Under the pieces are notes generated by a model. It saw nothing but the letters and a program-made list of their open reading frames with translations, was not told where the DNA came from and ran no database searches. From a virus, in IMG/VR virus record IMGVR_UViG_3300044809_000120, positions 1 to 28,710 of that record: a stretch of 28,710 nt of DNA. The stretch is one strand, 5' to 3'. Numbering within the stretch: the first letter of the stretch is position 1; the number at the start of each line of letters is the position of its first letter. The translations under genes were made by a program, and so were the position numbers. Positions 26,540 to 28,710 of this stretch are shown piece by piece.

Positions 26540-26884
26540 TTACTCAGCCGCAGCGGGCTTGTCGCCGTTCTGGCCGTTGCCGTTGACGGTGCTGCCGCGC
26601 TTGCGACCACGGGTGAAGGCGGCGGACACCAGAACGTCGTCCTTGACGACCTTGCGGAACTCCGCCAGCGTCACCACGACCTGCTTGCTTTCGCCGTTGC
26701 CGTTCTTGACCTCGCAGACCACGAGATTCGCGGCCTCTTTGAGCTTGTCCAGCTCGGCGGGCAGGCAATCCAGGCTGCGGGCAGCCGTGATGTTCGGGTG
26801 CTCGCGGACGATGAGCTGAATGAAGTCCTCTTCAGGAGCTTCAGCGCCGCTCAGGTCACTGACCAGTACAACTTTGCGAGCCAT
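26540..26884 (-). CDS. Small DNA-binding-like protein, possibly Lsr2-related
   Basis: A 114-residue protein. The N-terminus MARKVVLVSDLSGAEAPEED recalls the Lsr2 dimerisation start (M..KV.v..vDDldGseA.E). Near the C-terminus, TRGRKRGS contains the R-G-R core of AT-hook-like motifs, followed by a Gly/Asn-rich tail. The central part (LKEAANLVVCEVKNGNGESKQVVVTLAEFRKVV) does not match Lsr2 well. It could be a xenogeneic silencer-like protein; I am not sure. A divergent promoter region lies upstream and a terminator downstream, so it is a single-gene unit. Confidence 0.6.
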   Translation of the reverse strand: MARKVVLVSDLSGAEAPEEDFIQLIVREHPNITAARSLDCLPAELDKLKEAANLVVCEVKNGNGESKQVVVTLAEFRKVVKDDVLVSAAFTRGRKRGSTVNGNGQNGDKPAAAE

Positions 26885-26934
26885 AACACTTACTCTCTAT
26901 CCAAATGTTCGCGACTGATTTAGTCGTACTTGTA

Positions 26935-26965
26935 GTTGTAACACGACGGGCGAATTTGTTAAACT
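26935..26965. promoter_or_regulatory. Overlapping divergent promoters
   Basis: Minus strand: TTAACA (26962-26957), 16 bases, TACAAC (26940-26935), for the gene at 26540. Plus strand: TTGTAA (26936-26941), 18 bases, TAAACT (26960-26965), pointing at the structured region before the integrase end. The two overlap almost completely and should exclude each other. Confidence 0.45.
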
Positions 26966-26971
26966 GGTCGT

Positions 26972-27120
26972 GTGAGGTGCCGTTTAGGCGGTGCTGACCC
27001 CCATCCGGTGTATGCGACTTGAGAGAGACGCAGCATCAGCAAAGCCACCGTTTCGAGCCGGGTGACTAATCTTTCAGGATTAGCACGATTGTCCGCCCGC
27101 TCGACGTAGGTGGCTTTTGT
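26972..27120 (+). ncRNA. Candidate structured RNA between promoter and integrase 3' end
   Basis: TAAACT-N6-GTG would start a transcript at about 26972. It first encodes a 16-residue ORF (MRCRLGGADPHPVYAT, 26972-27022). Next come TGCTGA/TCAGCA pairing (26992-26997 with 27036-27041) and a long hairpin built from AAAGCCACC/GGTGGCTTT (27041-27049 / 27109-27117), TCGAGC/GCTCGA, GGG/CCC, and CTAATC/GATTAG closed by a six-base loop. The 3' side ends in GGTGGCTTTTGTT, suitable as a terminator. The 24 nested base pairs are unlikely by chance. RNA function is inferred. Confidence 0.5.
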
Positions 27121-28553
27121 TATGCCTTCCAGACAATGTCAATGAGGCCCGGGTCAAACCTGCACACTCGCCCATCAGGCATCGGATAGAACGGCTTGCT
27201 GACGCCTTTATTCACCAGCACCTGCTTGATGAGCAGGTCGAGCAGCTTGCGCCGCCAGTCATAGTCGGCGGCGTCGTAGGCTTCTCGCAGCGTCTGACCG
27301 ACCGGAACGTCCAACGACACCGCTTGGCTCTGCACGCGGCTTAGAGCGGCCTCAGCGCGCTTCAAGTGGCCTTCGGCGACCGTCTTGGCTCTGGTGAATT
27401 GCTCGCGGCTCAGCAGCCCAGTGGCGTAGTCGTCAACCAAGGCATCGAGCCGCAGCTTGGAATCGTCGCGGTCAGCAAGTAGCTGGCGCAGTTGACCGTC
27501 GTCGCTGTCGGCTCTGAGCAGGCTACTGAGGTCAGGTGTGTCCAGCCGGTACAGAACGCACTCGGCAATCCAGTGCTCCAAGGCGTCGGCGTTGCGCACC
27601 ACTCCCCCACATCCCCGCCCGCGCTTAGTGTCCCCCTGCACCCGGCAAAAGTAGGTACGGCGCACAGGACGGCCGGGGTGGTCGCGCTTGGTCGCGCCGT
27701 TCAAGGGCATGCCACAGCCGCCGCATATGAGCAGGCCGGTCAACATGTACTTCCGCGCTACCGGGAGTTCGGTGTAGCGGGCAGCGTTCAATCTCATGGT
27801 CAGCCGGAGGCGAGCGGCTATCTCTTTGTCGAGCACCGCCGGCCACAATGCTGGGTACTCCGCACCGTTGTGTTCCCGGATGCCGGCGTAACGCTTCTTG
27901 GCCAGCAGGTTGCGCACGGTGATGGGATACCAAGGCTTGCCCATAGTCGTGGTGTAGCCGTGGTCGTTCAGCCAGTACGCGACGGACTTGTATGACTGGC
28001 CAGCAATGACCTTCTCAGCCATAGCGCGCAGCACAGCGGCTTCTGGTTCGCGGATGGTCATCAGATCGGCTTCGTACCCGAACGGTCGTCTAGAGCCGTG
28101 TGGAAGCCCCAGGCGGGCTTTCTGAGCGTTGGCCAGCTTGTGTCTTGCCGACTTCGTTTCTACTTCTCCCCTCGCCACACTCGCCAGGATGCGGGCGATG
28201 AGCCGCCCGCTGCTGCTTCCCAGGTCTATGTCGCCTTCCACGGTGGCAATCTGCACGCCTGTGCGCTCTGCCAGCTCGATGAGCGCTTCTAGTTCTGTTA
28301 GGCGGCGTAGGAGACGGTCAACCCGAAGCACGACAACGACGTCGACCTGTCCGGCTTCAATCTCTCGGATGAGCCGTTCATAGCCCGGACGACTGCCGAT
28401 GGAGGCGCTGACGTTGTTGTCAGTGATGACTGTGTGCACAACCCAACCACGCTGTTCACAGAGCCGTTGGCACTCTGCGAGCTGACGCTCGACACCTAGT
28501 TCGTCGCCGTCCTTGTCGAGGCTCTGGCGGAGGTAGATGACTGCCTCAGTCAT
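27120..28553 (-). CDS. int: Large serine recombinase (phage integrase)
   Basis: A 477-residue integrase. The N-terminal resolvase domain has catalytic Ser11 in IYLRQSLDK, DVVVVLRVDRLLRR near 71-84 and GRLIARILASVARGEVE near 116-131. The recombinase domain follows (GLPHGSRRPFGY; YPITVRNLLAKKRYAG). A zinc ribbon (ICGGCGMPLNG with YFCRVQ...GCGG, four Cys) and a coiled-coil stretch (ADRDDSKLRLDALVDDYATGLLSREQF) complete the protein. It integrates the phage by attP x attB recombination. The start overlaps a small upstream ORF by eight bases. An att site is not identified within the window; it may lie beyond the right edge. Confidence 0.95.
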   Translation of the reverse strand: MTEAVIYLRQSLDKDGDELGVERQLAECQRLCEQRGWVVHTVITDNNVSASIGSRPGYERLIREIEAGQVDVVVVLRVDRLLRRLTELEALIELAERTGVQIATVEGDIDLGSSSGRLIARILASVARGEVETKSARHKLANAQKARLGLPHGSRRPFGYEADLMTIREPEAAVLRAMAEKVIAGQSYKSVAYWLNDHGYTTTMGKPWYPITVRNLLAKKRYAGIREHNGAEYPALWPAVLDKEIAARLRLTMRLNAARYTELPVARKYMLTGLLICGGCGMPLNGATKRDHPGRPVRRTYFCRVQGDTKRGRGCGGVVRNADALEHWIAECVLYRLDTPDLSSLLRADSDDGQLRQLLADRDDSKLRLDALVDDYATGLLSREQFTRAKTVAEGHLKRAEAALSRVQSQAVSLDVPVGQTLREAYDAADYDWRRKLLDLLIKQVLVNKGVSKPFYPMPDGRVCRFDPGLIDIVWKA

Positions 28554-28710
28554 CGCACTGTCTCAGCCAACTGGCGACGTCGAGCAGAGCGGCGCGGTCG
28601 GTCACATGCTCCGGGACCTCGGACGCCTCGCAACTCGCTCTGACCAGGGCGGTCACTAGCTCGTCGAGACTTGTGTCGGACACCCTCCAAGCGTCCGGTA
28701 GCGCGAACAT
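28546..28710 (-). CDS. Small ORF coupled to the integrase (reaches the right edge)
   Basis: Starting with an ATG exactly at the window edge (28710-28708), which may not be the true start, the ORF runs 54 codons (MFALPDAWRVSDTSLDELVTAL...) and ends in TGA at 28548-28546. It overlaps the integrase start as ATGACTGA. The protein is acidic and helical (AALLDVASWLRQCDD). Tight overlap suggests co-translation with the integrase; it might be a recombination accessory factor, but nothing in the sequence proves that. Confidence 0.5.
   Translation of the reverse strand: MFALPDAWRVSDTSLDELVTALVRASCEASEVPEHVTDRAALLDVASWLRQCDD

Noticed and set aside
1-28710. CRISPR array or insertion sequence
   Set aside because: No regularly spaced repeats and no transposase; the only recombinase is the serine integrase.

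Overview
The window is a block of temperate actinophage or prophage DNA. A serine integrase, a WhiB-like regulator, a possible Lsr2-like protein and many start codons placed 6-7 bases after a TAnnnT -10 box (leaderless mRNAs) all point to an actinobacterial host of moderately high GC. The genus cannot be read from the sequence. Tail tape measure and lysis genes are absent and presumably lie left of base 1.

Bases 1-10690 are the late head and neck operon on the minus strand, read right to left: terminase small subunit-like (frame broken), terminase large subunit, portal, MuF-like protein, prohead protease with an in-frame scaffold, a terminator-flanked major capsid region, connector, stopper, gp10-like, tail terminator, major tail protein and the start of a tail chaperone-like gene. 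Portal and MuF are joined by a classic -1 slippery sequence. Two plus-strand genes (5794-6150, 8342-9028) sit inside this operon like morons.

Bases 10690-15500 are plus-strand cargo: three small membrane proteins, a 24-residue hydrophobic peptide, and a restriction cassette (N6-adenine methyltransferase, PD-(D/E)XK nuclease, an unrecognised third gene). A VRR-NUC nuclease (minus) and a secreted Ig-like protein (plus) follow.

Bases 16649-25372 are the early region. Operon A (minus, 20242 down to 16649) encodes YopX-like, WhiB-like, winged-helix, zinc-ribbon and small proteins, ending in an ArdC-like antirestriction protein. A plus-strand TIR gene with a membrane-anchored neighbour separates A from operon B (minus, 23790 down to 21984), which holds RHH-like, ERF recombinase and small proteins. 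Operon C (plus) starts at 25047. All three early operons start from promoters carrying the same 18-bp word inside the -35/-10 spacer. A winged-helix Replic_Relax-like gene (24256-24969) lies between the divergent promoters B and C, the position of cI in lambda. I propose that these sites form the lysogeny switch and that this gene is the leading candidate regulator.

Bases 25373-28710 hold two candidate structured RNAs, a membrane protein, a possible Lsr2-like protein, and the serine integrase coupled to a small upstream ORF. In the lysogen, plus-strand cargo (restriction, TIR, membrane and secreted proteins) would be expressed from its own promoters, while the minus-strand early and late operons serve the lytic cycle.
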